A DNA stretch of 59,652 bases from Gammaproteobacteria bacterium (lineage in GTDB: Bacteria; Pseudomonadota; Gammaproteobacteria; Pseudomonadales; Pseudohongiellaceae), in NCBI GenBank assembly GCA_028818225.1, contig JAPPOG010000084.1, positions 1-59,652 of the forward strand, read 5' to 3'. The position numbers were made by a program, and so were the translations under genes. Shown here in pieces: positions 19,824 to 29,311 of the stretch (positions are counted from its first letter, which is position 1; every line of letters starts with the position of its first letter). A model generated the notes under the pieces. That model saw only the letters and a program-made list of their open reading frames with translations, was not told where the DNA came from and made no database searches.

Positions 19824-21887
19824 CTAATGATAGTCTTTGGAATATTCCCGACCCATTAATGCGGCAAGCACATACAAAACACCCAGGAACAGCAGCACCC
19901 AGATGCCGATCTGTTGCCTTCGATCCCTGACTGGCTCGCCTATGTAGTAGAGAAAATTCACCATGTCAGCGATAGCTGAATCGAATTCCTCTGTAGACAT
20001 GGATCCATTTTCTTCTGCACGTAAATCACATTGAGTGGGATCATCTGTACCATGATCGTCACAAGTCACATCCCCTTGCAGACCGTATAACACGTTGGGC
20101 ATACCAACATTCGGGAAAAGTTTGTTGTTAGTACCCAGCGGTCGAGATGCATCGTTATAGAATGACTTCAGATAGGTGTACAACCAGTCCGGACTATGTA
20201 CGCGTCCAGCCAGAGTTAAATCTGGTGGGGCGGCTCCAAAAGCAGACTCTGCGTATTCCTTTGACATGGAATTTTCAATCAGGTCGCCGATTAATGAATC
20301 ATCGAAAACCAGATTTGCCATCACCAGCTCATGAGGAATTTCTAAATCATCTGCGGTTCTCTCGTAGCGAGCGTATCCAAGCGAATGACAACTAACGCAA
20401 TAGTTCATGTAGTACTTGAATCCCCTTTGCAAGGAATCTTTGTCATCAAAATCTGTTTCTACATGTTCGAGATCAACATTGCTTGCCGCAGCAGCTTCTG
20501 CACTTCCGGATACCAGCATTAATGGCACGACCACCAGAAAGATAATCAGCAGAATGCTGCCAACCATTTGTGGAATGCTAATCCAGCGACCCGTGAGTCT
20601 TTGCGGCGGCTCGGTTGTCTTTTCTGCGCGGGTATACCATGGCATGGCGAAGAAATAAGCGAAGTACACCAGGGTTCCAATTTGCGCCAATAATGTTTTC
20701 GCGGGGCTTACAGTTTGCGTCCCCAGGTACCCAAGGATGATGAATGACACCACAAATAAGAGCAGCGCAATGCGGCTATACCAGCCCTTGTAGCGCATGG
20801 ATTTAACCGGGCTCTTATCCAACCAGGGTAATAAAAACAGCATGAAGATCGCACCGAACATCACCAACATTCCCCAAAAGTTGGAGTCGATACCAAATAA
20901 AGGTAATGTCATCGCCCGCAACATCGAATAGAATGGTGTGTAGTACCAAACAGGCGGCACGTGTTCAGGAGTCTTTAGTGAATCGGCTTCCTGGAAGTTT
21001 GGAATCTCCAGAAAGTAACCACCCATCTCTGGCGCAAAGAAAACGATTGCGCAAAAGAAAAACAGGAACAGAATTACTCCTGCCAGATCATGGTAAAGGG
21101 TGTAATAAGGGTGGAATGGAACACTGTCTACAGGGATTCCATCTGGTCCCTTGTTTTCTTTAATTTCCACCCCATCAGGATTGTTAGAGCCCACTTCATG
21201 CAGTGCCAGGATATGAATTACTACCAGCGCAATCAGAACGATAGGCAATGCAACCACGTGCAGAGCGAAGAAACGATTAAGGGTAGCACCTGAAATTAGG
21301 TAATCTCCTCGAATCCATACCAGCAGATCTTCTCCGATAATGGGTATAGATCCGAACAGGGAAACGATTACGTTCGCTCCCCAATATGACAGCTGACCCC
21401 AGGGCAGGATATACCCCATAAATCCCTCTGCCATGAGCACCAGGTATATGGCCATGCCAATAACCCAGAGTAATTCGCGGGGCTTCTTGTAGGAGCCATA
21501 CATCAGTCCACGGAACATGTGGAGATACACAACAAAGAAGAATGCCGAGGCACCGGTGGAATGGAGATAGCGCAATAACCAGCCATAGTCTACATCACGC
21601 ATAATGTATTCAATGGAGGCAAACGCAGCGTCGGCACTTGGCGTGTAATTCATGGTCAGCCAGATGCCCGTGAGCAACTGTATCACCAATACCAGCAATG
21701 ACAGTACGCCAAAGAAATACCAGAAATTAAAATTCTTCGGTGCGTAGTATTCGCTCATGTGTTTTTTCCAGGCAGCTATTATTGGCAACCTGGCGTCGGT
21801 CCAATCTCTCAGACCGATCATTGCGGACATAAAGCGACCTCTTTGAGGCGCCTCCCGGGTGTTATCAGTGTTGGAGATATCGGTCAT
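19824..21887 (-). CDS. fbcH: Fused cytochrome b - cytochrome c1 of the bc1 complex
   Basis: One uninterrupted 687-codon frame encodes both membrane cytochromes of ubiquinol:cytochrome c reductase. Residues 1-435 are cytochrome b: haem ligands H109/H123 in helix B and H210/H225 in helix D, and the quinol-site motif PVWY at 312-315. Residues 441-465 form a hydrophobic stretch ending in SGSAEAAAAS, which looks like a c1 signal sequence with a cleavage site. Residues 466-687 are cytochrome c1: haem motif C497-V-S-C-H501, axial methionine M596 in GMPNVLY and a C-terminal anchor at about 660-678. Such fusions are known as FbcH in Bradyrhizobium, where the polyprotein is cut after translation. In Pseudomonas, which has the same gene order, the two are separate genes. 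It overlaps petA by 4 bases. Confidence 0.95.
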   Translation of the reverse strand: MTDISNTDNTREAPQRGRFMSAMIGLRDWTDARLPIIAAWKKHMSEYYAPKNFNFWYFFGVLSLLVLVIQLLTGIWLTMNYTPSADAAFASIEYIMRDVDYGWLLRYLHSTGASAFFFVVYLHMFRGLMYGSYKKPRELLWVIGMAIYLVLMAEGFMGYILPWGQLSYWGANVIVSLFGSIPIIGEDLLVWIRGDYLISGATLNRFFALHVVALPIVLIALVVIHILALHEVGSNNPDGVEIKENKGPDGIPVDSVPFHPYYTLYHDLAGVILFLFFFCAIVFFAPEMGGYFLEIPNFQEADSLKTPEHVPPVWYYTPFYSMLRAMTLPLFGIDSNFWGMLVMFGAIFMLFLLPWLDKSPVKSMRYKGWYSRIALLLFVVSFIILGYLGTQTVSPAKTLLAQIGTLVYFAYFFAMPWYTRAEKTTEPPQRLTGRWISIPQMVGSILLIIFLVVVPLMLVSGSAEAAAASNVDLEHVETDFDDKDSLQRGFKYYMNYCVSCHSLGYARYERTADDLEIPHELVMANLVFDDSLIGDLIENSMSKEYAESAFGAAPPDLTLAGRVHSPDWLYTYLKSFYNDASRPLGTNNKLFPNVGMPNVLYGLQGDVTCDDHGTDDPTQCDLRAEENGSMSTEEFDSAIADMVNFLYYIGEPVRDRRQQIGIWVLLFLGVLYVLAALMGREYSKDYH

Positions 21888-22486
21888 GCTGTTGTCTCCT
21901 CATCAATCCCAATCACTAACACGTCATCTCCTTCGAACGAATAAGGAGGAACCTGCATATTGCGCGATGCCGGAGATCCGCTGTAAACCCTGCCGGCCAG
22001 ATCGAAACGTGAACCATGGCAAGGGCAGAAGAAGCCACCGCGCCATTCCGAATCGAATGGTTCTGGTCGAAGTGCGATGTGTGGAGTAGGAGAACAGAAT
22101 AGATGGGGACAGAGTCCAACCAATACCAGAACTTCAGGTCTGCGGGATCGAAATTCATTCTGGGCATAATCCGGTTGCTCCGGATCTTGCGAATCAGGAT
22201 CTGCCAACCTACCTGGATCTTCGTTTAGCGAAGTTAGTGCGGCTTCGCTGCGTCTGATTACAAAGATGGGCCTACCGCGCCAGGCAGGAATCGGTCCTAA
22301 CATTTCACCATCCTGCAGGCGGCTGATATCGATGCGTACTGGTGCCCCAGCCGCTCTTGCTTTTGCGCTGGGATTCCAGGAACCAATGAAAGGTACAGCT
22401 GCTCCGGCTACGCCGGCTGCCCCGACGACCGAAGTTGAACCCACAAGAAACCGTCTACGGCCAGTATTAGTACTGTCGTCAGTCAC
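21884..22486 (-). CDS. petA: Rieske iron-sulfur subunit of the bc1 complex
   Basis: Periplasm-facing 2Fe-2S subunit that takes electrons from quinol. A twin-arginine signal-anchor (GRRRFLVGSTSVVGAAG) is followed by the Rieske domain. The two cluster loops are C126-P-H128-L-F-C131 and C154-P-C156-H157-G-S. All four ligands and both disulfide cysteines are present. The first loop differs from the near-universal CTHLGC at two positions (T to P, G to F); I checked this in the nucleotide sequence. Length 200 is normal. It is first in the petA-fbcH operon, behind a clear promoter. Confidence 0.96.
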   Translation of the reverse strand: MTDDSTNTGRRRFLVGSTSVVGAAGVAGAAVPFIGSWNPSAKARAAGAPVRIDISRLQDGEMLGPIPAWRGRPIFVIRRSEAALTSLNEDPGRLADPDSQDPEQPDYAQNEFRSRRPEVLVLVGLCPHLFCSPTPHIALRPEPFDSEWRGGFFCPCHGSRFDLAGRVYSGSPASRNMQVPPYSFEGDDVLVIGIDEETTA

Positions 22487-22604
22487 CGTAATTTTCTCCT
22501 TGAGAACACACTTTTTACAATTGAAACGTCACACTAGAAGGGCTGATATTCCTGCCAATGTGGTGAAAGGCGATGCGCCCTTTTCAGGCCAGCAAACCGC
22601 ACGA

Positions 22605-22633
22605 ATTCTAGTAGAAATTGCTATTTTTCGCAA
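22605..22633 (-). promoter_or_regulatory. Sigma-70 promoter of the petA operon
   Basis: On the minus strand: -35 TTGCGA (22633-22628), 17-base spacer, -10 TAGAAT (22610-22605), about 120 bases upstream of petA. Spacing is ideal and both boxes are close to consensus. The rest of the 284-base gap between petA and rpsI holds a leader of about 115 bases and the rpsI terminator. Confidence 0.75.
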
Positions 22634-22712
22634 GTTAAGCACTGCTGCAAAACTGTCGTATCTTACTGATCTAGCTAAAAAATAATTTATTTTTCGCACC
22701 CGGAAAATCACC

Positions 22713-22753
22713 AAAAAAAACGCCGAATCCAGACCCTGAATCGACGTTTTTTT
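22713..22753 (-). terminator. Rho-independent terminator after rpsI
   Basis: On the minus strand, 18 bases after the rpsI stop, ACGTCGATTC and GGATTCGGCGT can pair (one G-U and one mismatch), followed by eight T residues. A-rich sequence in front makes it partly symmetrical. It separates the ribosomal protein operon from petA. Confidence 0.85.
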
Positions 22754-22770
22754 CAATTCTGATTGCAATC

Positions 22771-23163
22771 TTAGCGCTTCGAGAACTGTGGTTTCTTGCG
22801 GGCCTTTCTCAAACCAACTTTCTTACGCTCAACTTCACGGGCGTCACGAGTTACGAAACCGGCTTTACGCAGAGTCGGCTTCAATTCATTGTCATAGTCC
22901 ATAAGGGCGCGGGTAATACCGTGGCGAATTGCACCAGCCTGACCAAAACTGCCACCACCGCGAACAGTTACATTGATATCAAACTTTTCGGTCATCTCAA
23001 CCAGCTCTAATGGCTGGCGTACAATCATGCGAGCTACTTCGCGACCAAAATAGCCATCCAGTGGACGACGATTAATTGTTATATTGCCGTTGCCACTGGT
23101 TAAGTAGACTCGGGCTGTGGAGGTTTTGCGTCGACCAGTACCGTAATATTGCGTTGTTGCCAT
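22771..23163 (-). CDS. rpsI: 30S ribosomal protein S9
   Basis: Small-subunit ribosomal protein whose C-terminal tail reaches the P-site tRNA. The start [16 protein letters not shown], the middle [21 protein letters not shown] and the basic end [11 protein letters not shown] are unmistakable; 130 residues, full length. It sits 11 bases after rplM and is closed by a terminator. Confidence 0.99.
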   Translation of the reverse strand: MATTQYYGTGRRKTSTARVYLTSGNGNITINRRPLDGYFGREVARMIVRQPLELVEMTEKFDINVTVRGGGSFGQAGAIRHGITRALMDYDNELKPTLRKAGFVTRDAREVERKKVGLRKARKKPQFSKR

Positions 23164-23174
23164 TAAGTTACCGC

Positions 23175-23603
23175 CTACAATTGAACTGATTGTGGCTGCT
23201 GAGCCCCGTGAGGATGCTCGGCACCAGCATAAACTTTTAGTTTCTTAAACATGGCACGACCCAGTGGGGTTCGTGGCAGCATACCCTTAACTGCGAGCTT
23301 GATCACTTTCTCCGGAGCACGCTCCTGAAGCTTTTCGAAAGAGATAGATTTCAGCCCACCCGGATAGCCAGAATGGGAGTGGTACATCTTGTCCGTGGCT
23401 TTGTTACCGGTCACTTTTACCTTGTCTGCATTGATGACCACTACGTAGTCTCCGGTGTCCACATGAGGGGTATATTCAGCTTTATGCTTACCTCTTAATC
23501 GGGTCGCAATGGCAGAGGCCATGCGGCCTAGAGTTTGGCCTTCGGCATCGACCAATAGCCAGTTTTGCGCAACCTCATGGGGCTTGGCACTGTAAGTTTT
23601 CAT
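23175..23603 (-). CDS. rplM: 50S ribosomal protein L13
   Basis: Early-assembling large-subunit protein. Motifs: [37 protein letters not shown], and [21 protein letters not shown] set the start at ATG 23603 ([11 protein letters not shown]), giving the standard 142 residues; the open frame extends six codons upstream to 23621. The -10 of its promoter lies about 36 bases upstream, so the leader is short. Confidence 0.98.
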   Translation of the reverse strand: MKTYSAKPHEVAQNWLLVDAEGQTLGRMASAIATRLRGKHKAEYTPHVDTGDYVVVINADKVKVTGNKATDKMYHSHSGYPGGLKSISFEKLQERAPEKVIKLAVKGMLPRTPLGRAMFKKLKVYAGAEHPHGAQQPQSVQL

Positions 23604-23638
23604 GGCACTTAAAATGAGCATTAGTTTAAGGAGCGCGA

Positions 23639-23667
23639 ATACTACCGGAGCGGCATCGATTATTCAA
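23639..23667 (-). promoter_or_regulatory. Sigma-70 promoter of rplM-rpsI
   Basis: On the minus strand: -35 TTGAAT (23667-23662), 17-base spacer, -10 TAGTAT (23644-23639). A GC-rich discriminator (TCGCGCTCC) follows the -10 box, typical of growth-rate- and ppGpp-controlled ribosomal promoters; that control is inference. Confidence 0.75.
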
Positions 23668-23760
23668 GGAAATTTCCCGCCCAAATCCAGCTTTTTCGCT
23701 GCCTCCAGCCGCTTTTACCAGGTTGGATTTCTAACTGAATTCTAGCCATTGATGAGGATT

Positions 23761-24870
23761 TTAAGCGAGATGTCCACTGCTCAGATATTCGTAGGATTGC
23801 ATCTCCAGAAGACGGGAAGCGGTTCGCTCAAATTCAAAGCTGAGTTGCTGGCCTTGATACAGTTCGGAAATCTGCTCCTCGGCGGAAACAATAAGCTTCA
23901 CCTTACGGTCATACAATTCGTCAATCAGATTAACAAAGCGGCGCGCCTTGTCGTCCATGTCTTCAGAAAATTTTGGCACTCCACTAAGGATCAGGGCATG
24001 AAATAATTTGGCTATTTCGACATAATCAAAGGCGCTGCGTGGACCATCGCAAAGCGCATAAAAATCAAACCAGGCTACGTCTTCGGCGAAATACCGGGCA
24101 GGAATCCCACGCTCCAAGATTGTCAAACTCTCAGCGCTAACTATTTCCGAGGAGTTAGGCACCAGTTCCTGGAAACTTTTTAGTAAAGCAGCCTCTGCGT
24201 TTTCATCATTTGGGCAATAGTAGAGTGTCGCCTGACTTAAACTGCGCAACCGGTAATCAATCGATCCACCCAATTCCAGAATTTCTGTGTTGTTTTTAAG
24301 TAGCTCTATCGCCGGCAAAAACCTTTCTCGTTGCAACCCGTTTTCATACAGCCCATCAGGGTAGATATTGGAAGTAGTAATCAAAACCACTCCTCTTTTG
24401 AACAGAGCTTCAAGTAGCCCGGCCAGAATCATCGCATCTCCAATATCGAGCACGAAGAACTCGTCAAAACAAAGTACTTTCGCCTTTTTTGCTATTCCAT
24501 CCGCCACTCTTTCTAATGGATTCTTCTCCCCTTGCAGGTTTTTCAATTCGTTATGAATACCCTGCATGAATCGGTGAAAGTGAGTGCGCATCTTGTTTTC
24601 TGCTGGCAGGCACATGAAGAAGAGGTCCATGAGGTAAGTTTTGCCTCGGCCAACGCCACCCCATAGATAAATACCTTTTATCGCTTCAGTGTGCTCATCT
24701 GATTTTCGAAAAAACGAGGCCAGCTGCCGCCAAATTGACTTCGAATCTGTCGCTGATTTTTCAAGGTCGCGAAACAATCTATCGAAATCAGCTATGGCTG
24801 TTTGCTGTTCAATATCGGTACTGATGAGCTCATTTGCGAGGTCTTGCTGGTATTTTTGCGATGGAATCAT
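23761..24870 (-). CDS. zapE: Cell division ATPase ZapE (AFG1 family)
   Basis: AAA-type ATPase reported to act on the Z ring under anaerobic or stress conditions. Walker A is GGVGRGKTYLMDLFF near residue 82 (with this start), Walker B CFDEFFVLDIGDAM near 140; TSNIYPDGLYENGLQRERFLP is the family signature. The frame opens at 24897 (MANNL...), but ATG at 24870 (MIPSQKYQQDL) matches the usual N-terminus of pseudomonad homologues. Neither start has a clear ribosome site. About 370 residues, normal. Confidence 0.93.
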   Translation of the reverse strand: MIPSQKYQQDLANELISTDIEQQTAIADFDRLFRDLEKSATDSKSIWRQLASFFRKSDEHTEAIKGIYLWGGVGRGKTYLMDLFFMCLPAENKMRTHFHRFMQGIHNELKNLQGEKNPLERVADGIAKKAKVLCFDEFFVLDIGDAMILAGLLEALFKRGVVLITTSNIYPDGLYENGLQRERFLPAIELLKNNTEILELGGSIDYRLRSLSQATLYYCPNDENAEAALLKSFQELVPNSSEIVSAESLTILERGIPARYFAEDVAWFDFYALCDGPRSAFDYVEIAKLFHALILSGVPKFSEDMDDKARRFVNLIDELYDRKVKLIVSAEEQISELYQGQQLSFEFERTASRLLEMQSYEYLSSGHLA

Positions 24871-25002
24871 GATAACGAGAGGTAAATTGTTCGCCATCGG
24901 ATTCTAGGGATGTTTGCATTCTTTAACCAGCCTCTGTGCAGAATTAGTCGGGCCGGGGCGTCTCCAAGTTAAAGTAATTACGGTGATAATACCGATTTGA
25001 GG

Positions 25003-25037
25003 TATAATCAAGCCCCTGCTCTCAGAGCCTGAGAGCA
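25003..25037 (+). promoter_or_regulatory. -10 element and 5' stem-loop upstream of zapG
   Basis: A perfect -10 hexamer TATAAT lies at 25003-25008 without an obvious -35. It is followed at 25017-25037 by a perfect 9-base inverted repeat TGCTCTCAG-AGC-CTGAGAGCA. If transcription starts about 7 bases after the -10, this hairpin would form the very 5' end of the zapG(-cysD-cysNC) mRNA. It is not followed by a T run, so a terminator is unlikely. Confidence 0.6.
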
Positions 25038-25064
25038 TTTATCAATTAACAGGCATCATTGATA

Positions 25065-25535
25065 ATGTCAGTTTGGTTTATTGCAATAGTTTGCTTAGGT
25101 ATTGGAGTCGTCGTCGGCGTCGTGTTCGCGAGTCGATTGAATACGAGTCCATCGCGCGTGCAGGAGCTCGAAAACCAAATTAGAAATCTCAAAGAATCTC
25201 ACAATGAATATCGAGATAGCGTAAGTGATCATTTCGGCATGACCGCCGAGCTAGTGCAGCATATGACAGAAAGCTACAAAGAGGTCTATCAACATCTGGC
25301 CAGTGGTGCTCAAGATTTATGCAGCAACGAAGTCGCTAGTAAATTACTTCCAGCAAAATCTGATGCCGTATTTGAAACATCCAGTCAAGAAGATGAAGCT
25401 ACTGGATTGATTCCGCCAAAAGATTACGCGGCGAAACAATCACCTGATCAAATTGGCGCTCTATCTGAAGATTTCGGTATTGATAAACCCAAGACCGCAG
25501 CAGAAGAAGAAGTTCCTATTCAGCCCGCAAAATAG
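25065..25535 (+). CDS. zapG: ZapG/YhcB-family envelope protein (DUF1043)
   Basis: Inner-membrane protein with one N-terminal helix (SVWFIAIVCLGIGVVVGVVF) followed by a coiled coil (about residues 30-60). The family hallmark HFGMTAELVQHMTESYKEVYQHLASGA follows, then an acidic disordered tail. E. coli YhcB (ZapG) is linked to cell division and envelope synthesis. 156 residues. The frame opens with TTG at 25059, but ATG at 25065 has AGG upstream and is preferred. It lies 49 bases before cysD. Confidence 0.9.
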   Translation: MSVWFIAIVCLGIGVVVGVVFASRLNTSPSRVQELENQIRNLKESHNEYRDSVSDHFGMTAELVQHMTESYKEVYQHLASGAQDLCSNEVASKLLPAKSDAVFETSSQEDEATGLIPPKDYAAKQSPDQIGALSEDFGIDKPKTAAEEEVPIQPAK

Positions 25536-25584
25536 TTTTCCAACAAGATTATTTGCGATAACCCCTGCAGAGCACTAATTAAAC

Positions 25585-26493
25585 ATGGCCGAGTACAACC
25601 TCACCCATTTAAAGCAGCTTGAGGCCGAAAGCATTCATATAATTCGTGAAGTGGCTGCCGAATTTGATAAGCCGGTCATGCTCTATTCAATCGGAAAAGA
25701 TTCCTCCGTCATGTTACATCTGGCGCTTAAAGCATTTTATCCAGGAAAACCGCCCTTTCCCTTGATGCATGTCGATACCACCTGGAAATTTCGGGAAATG
25801 ATTGAATTTCGAGACCAGCAAATTGAGAAACTTGGTCTCGATATGATTGTGCATATCAATCAGGAAGGCGTAAAAGCAGGGGTTGGCCCGTTCAGTCATG
25901 GCAGTGAAAAGCATACGGATATCATGAAGACCCAGGCACTAAAGCAAGCATTAGATAAATATAAATTCGACGCAGCATTTGGCGGTGCACGTCGGGATGA
26001 GGAAAAATCCCGAGCAAAAGAAAGAGTGTTTTCTTTTCGTGATAAAAATCATGTATGGGATCCAAAGAACCAGCGGCCAGAGTTATGGAATATTTATAAC
26101 GGCAGAGTCAATAAAGATGAGAGCATCCGTGTGTTCCCACTTTCAAACTGGACTGAGCTAGACATCTGGCAGTACATATATTTGAACAATATCGATATTG
26201 TTCCACTGTATTACGCAAAACCACGCCCAGTGGTAAAAATGGATGGGGTCGATATTCTGGTGGATGACGAGCGCATGCCTATTGAAGATAGCCAGGCAAT
26301 TGAAACCAAAACAGTAAGATTTCGCACCCTCGGCTGTTACCCACTTACCGGCGCCGTGGAATCTACCGCCACGACCCTGCCGGAAATTATTCAGGAAATG
26401 TTGCTGACTACCAGCAGCGAAAGACAGGGAAGACTTATCGATACCGATCGGGCCGGATCGATGGAAGAAAAAAAACGCAAGGGTTACTTCTAA
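25585..26493 (+). CDS. cysD: Sulfate adenylyltransferase subunit 2
   Basis: Catalytic ATP-pyrophosphatase subunit that makes adenosine 5'-phosphosulfate with CysN. The PP-loop [21 protein letters not shown] is near residue 36, [21 protein letters not shown] near 133, and [16 protein letters not shown] near 190; 302 residues, typical. It is followed by cysNC after 6 bases. Together they form the sulfate-activation operon; cysH and cysI are not in the window. Confidence 0.98.
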   Translation: MAEYNLTHLKQLEAESIHIIREVAAEFDKPVMLYSIGKDSSVMLHLALKAFYPGKPPFPLMHVDTTWKFREMIEFRDQQIEKLGLDMIVHINQEGVKAGVGPFSHGSEKHTDIMKTQALKQALDKYKFDAAFGGARRDEEKSRAKERVFSFRDKNHVWDPKNQRPELWNIYNGRVNKDESIRVFPLSNWTELDIWQYIYLNNIDIVPLYYAKPRPVVKMDGVDILVDDERMPIEDSQAIETKTVRFRTLGCYPLTGAVESTATTLPEIIQEMLLTTSSERQGRLIDTDRAGSMEEKKRKGYF

Positions 26494-26499
26494 ACAATC

Positions 26500-28398
26500 A
26501 TGTCTCATCAATCTGAATTAATCAGCACAGACATCAACGCCTACCTGGCGCAACACGAGCGCAAAGAACTATTACGCCTGTTAACTTGCGGCAGCGTTGA
26601 TGATGGCAAAAGCACCCTGATCGGGCGCTTGTTACATGATTCAAAGATGATTTACGAAGACCAGCTAGCTGCAATTGAAGCCGATAGTGTTAAGTCGGGA
26701 ACCACTGGCGGATTGGATCTAGCTTTACTCGTAGATGGACTGCAGGCAGAAAGAGAACAAGGTATTACCATCGATGTAGCCTACCGTTACTTTTCTACTG
26801 CCAAACGAAAATTCATCATCGCGGATACACCTGGTCATGAACAGTACACCCGTAACATGGCGACTGGTGCCTCTACCTGTGATTTGGCAATAATCTTGAT
26901 TGATGCGCGATATGGCGTACAAACTCAAACTCGACGGCATAGCTTTATTGCATCCCTGCTGGGGATCAAACACATAATCGTGGCAATCAACAAAATGGAT
27001 TTGGTTGATTATCAGCAAAATATTTTTGAGAAGATCAAAGCAGACTATCTGGACTTTTCCCAGAAGTTGGATTCCGCGGATTTTCACTTTATCCCACTAT
27101 CAGCCTTGAACGGCGACAATGTGGTAAACCTGAGCGAGAACATGCCCTGGTATGACGGCAGCCCCTTGATGCCCATCCTGGAAACTGTGGAGATTTCAGC
27201 CGACCGTAATTATGCTGACTTTCGCTTTCCTGTTCAGTACGTAAATCGTCCCAATCTTAACTTCCGTGGCTTTTGCGGCACGGTCGCTTCGGGCGTAGTT
27301 CGAAAGGGTGATGAGGTAACAATACTTCCTTCAAGAAAAACAAGCCGTATTAAATCCATAGTGACCTTTGATGAAGAATTGGAACTGGCACATGCCGAGA
27401 TGGCAATAACTCTTACACTGGAAGACGAAATTGATGTCAGTCGCGGAGATGTCATCACCCACTCTAATAATTTGCCGACCAATCGGGATAGCTTTGAAGC
27501 AACCCTGGTATGGATGACAGAAAGCCGTCTGTTACCAGGCACGGATTACGACATTAAACTGGGTGCGACTACGGTGACTGGCCAAATCAAGACCATCCGC
27601 AACAAAATTGATGTGAATACACTGGAAGAGCATCCAGCGCCTACTCTAGAACTTAATGAAATTGGCCTGGTAGAAATCGTTGTCGATCAAAATGTAAGTT
27701 TTGATGCCTATAAAGAAAACCGGGCCACTGGCAGTTTAATCGTCATCGATCGCCTGAGTAATGTAACGATCGCGGCTGGTATGATTGATTGCGAACAGCA
27801 AGCAAGAAAACCACAACGTGAAACTCATAATATCCATGTTACGAAAGACGAGCGCGCGGCTCGTTATGGTCAGAAACCGGCTACCATTATGTTTATTGGA
27901 GTTTCGGGGTCAGGCAAATCTACTCTTGCCCATGGCATAGAGCGAAGACTATTCGATAAAGGACGTGTAAGCACCGTGCTTGATGGTAAGACCATGCGCT
28001 TGGGAATCAGCAAGGACTTACCTCATGACGCTGAAGGCAGGGCAGAAAATTTACGCCGCAGCGCTCATATAGCAAGATTTTTGAATGACTCAGGCGTAAT
28101 CTGCTGCGCGTCTTTCGTAGCACCCAATGCCGATTCCAGAGAGCATGCCTTAAGTGTAATCGGTAAAGATAATTGTTATCTGGTTTACTGCAATCCTCCT
28201 TTGGACATATGTATTCAGAGGGACCCCTCCGGACTTTATGCTGCAGCGGAAGGTAAGGAATCTACTGATATACCAGGACTTTCTTTTCCTTATTCGCCAC
28301 CGGAATCCATTCATCTGGAATTGGATACTGACGCGCTTTCCATCGAACAATGCCTTGATCGTGTTATAAAGTTGATGGAAGAAGAAGAGATAGTTTAG
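26500..28398 (+). CDS. cysN: Bifunctional sulfate adenylyltransferase subunit 1 / APS kinase
   Basis: The N-terminal part (about 1-425) is the EF-Tu-like GTPase subunit that drives APS synthesis: [35 protein letters not shown] and NKMD are the G motifs. The C-terminal part (about 460-632) is an APS kinase fused in frame, with P-loop [15 protein letters not shown], a [14 protein letters not shown] segment and [17 protein letters not shown]. The fusion (CysNC, also NodQ type) is common. The kinase lacks the usual DGDNVRHGL wording at the APS site, but the acidic and arginine positions are kept. It converges on the Nif3-family gene. Confidence 0.96.
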   Translation: MSHQSELISTDINAYLAQHERKELLRLLTCGSVDDGKSTLIGRLLHDSKMIYEDQLAAIEADSVKSGTTGGLDLALLVDGLQAEREQGITIDVAYRYFSTAKRKFIIADTPGHEQYTRNMATGASTCDLAIILIDARYGVQTQTRRHSFIASLLGIKHIIVAINKMDLVDYQQNIFEKIKADYLDFSQKLDSADFHFIPLSALNGDNVVNLSENMPWYDGSPLMPILETVEISADRNYADFRFPVQYVNRPNLNFRGFCGTVASGVVRKGDEVTILPSRKTSRIKSIVTFDEELELAHAEMAITLTLEDEIDVSRGDVITHSNNLPTNRDSFEATLVWMTESRLLPGTDYDIKLGATTVTGQIKTIRNKIDVNTLEEHPAPTLELNEIGLVEIVVDQNVSFDAYKENRATGSLIVIDRLSNVTIAAGMIDCEQQARKPQRETHNIHVTKDERAARYGQKPATIMFIGVSGSGKSTLAHGIERRLFDKGRVSTVLDGKTMRLGISKDLPHDAEGRAENLRRSAHIARFLNDSGVICCASFVAPNADSREHALSVIGKDNCYLVYCNPPLDICIQRDPSGLYAAAEGKESTDIPGLSFPYSPPESIHLELDTDALSIEQCLDRVIKLMEEEEIV

Positions 28399-28470
28399 AA
28401 CTTGCCACAAAAAATTTTCGAGCAAAATCGGAAAGATCTTTTTAATGCTGAGATCACCGAACCATTCGAA

Positions 28471-29232
28471 TTATGCGGGATTATCGACATCAATAAACTC
28501 ATGTCGCAATGAATATTTGTCCGCCAAAAAATTGCCAACTGCTTGCACACCATAGCGCTCAGTCGCATGATGGCCTGCGGAAAAGAAGTGTACTCCTGAT
28601 TCTCTAGCGATATGCACAGTTTGCTCCGATACTTCTCCAGTAAGATAGGCATCAACACCAGCATTTACCGCCATCTCTATGAAGTTTTGTGCGGCACCTG
28701 TACACCAGGCAATGGATTCTATTTTCTCTTTGTTGCCTTTAATGCCTAAAGGCTTCCGATCCAGTTTTTCTTCCAGAAGTTGGCACATTGCTTCATGGCT
28801 CATTCCTGTGGAAGTTCGCCCGGAAAATACAATTGGGTTGCTGACATGTCGATCTAGAGGTTCGTCGATAATAAACCCCAATAGTTTTGCGAGCTGGGCA
28901 TTATTTCCGAGTTCAACGTGGGCATCCAGGGGTAAGTGAAAAGCGGCCAAGCTTATATTGTTATCTAACAATGTCTGAATGCGCTTACGCTTCATCCCAG
29001 TAATAGTTTGATCTTCTCCGCGCCAAAAATAGCCGTGATGAACCAAAATTAAATCTGCTTGCGCAGCAACCGCCTCATCTATCAGCGCCTGGCAAGCTGT
29101 TACTCCTGAGACAATTTTTCGAACTTCGCTTCGACCCTCTACCTGCAATCCATTCGGGCAATAGTCACTAAATTGTTCCGGTTTGAGCAATTTTTTCAGC
29201 TCGATATCCAGCTCATTCAAGCTAACGGGCAT
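28471..29232 (-). CDS. Nif3-like dinuclear metal-centre protein
   Basis: Member of the Nif3/YbgI (DUF34) family: toroidal hexamers with a two-metal site; YqfO/YbgI homologues are related to GTP cyclohydrolase type-1-like proteins, but the role is unproven. The metal-binding residues are visible: HHGYFW near residue 65, FHLPLDAH near 98 and SAGHHATERYG near 220. CPNGLQVEG near 25 is a family signature. 253 residues. It is divergent from the DegS-type protease gene by 79 bases. Confidence 0.92.
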   Translation of the reverse strand: MPVSLNELDIELKKLLKPEQFSDYCPNGLQVEGRSEVRKIVSGVTACQALIDEAVAAQADLILVHHGYFWRGEDQTITGMKRKRIQTLLDNNISLAAFHLPLDAHVELGNNAQLAKLLGFIIDEPLDRHVSNPIVFSGRTSTGMSHEAMCQLLEEKLDRKPLGIKGNKEKIESIAWCTGAAQNFIEMAVNAGVDAYLTGEVSEQTVHIARESGVHFFSAGHHATERYGVQAVGNFLADKYSLRHEFIDVDNPA

Positions 29233-29311
29233 TGGAAACGACCTCTAGGCACGGTATATTGCGACAAGTGACCATAATAGCATAACGCTGTTAATTACTG
29301 CGGATGCGACA

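Noticed and set aside
22529..22768. 79-codon minus-strand frame in the petA-rpsI gap
   Set aside because: It spans the rpsI terminator and the petA promoter; no ribosome site and no recognisable protein.
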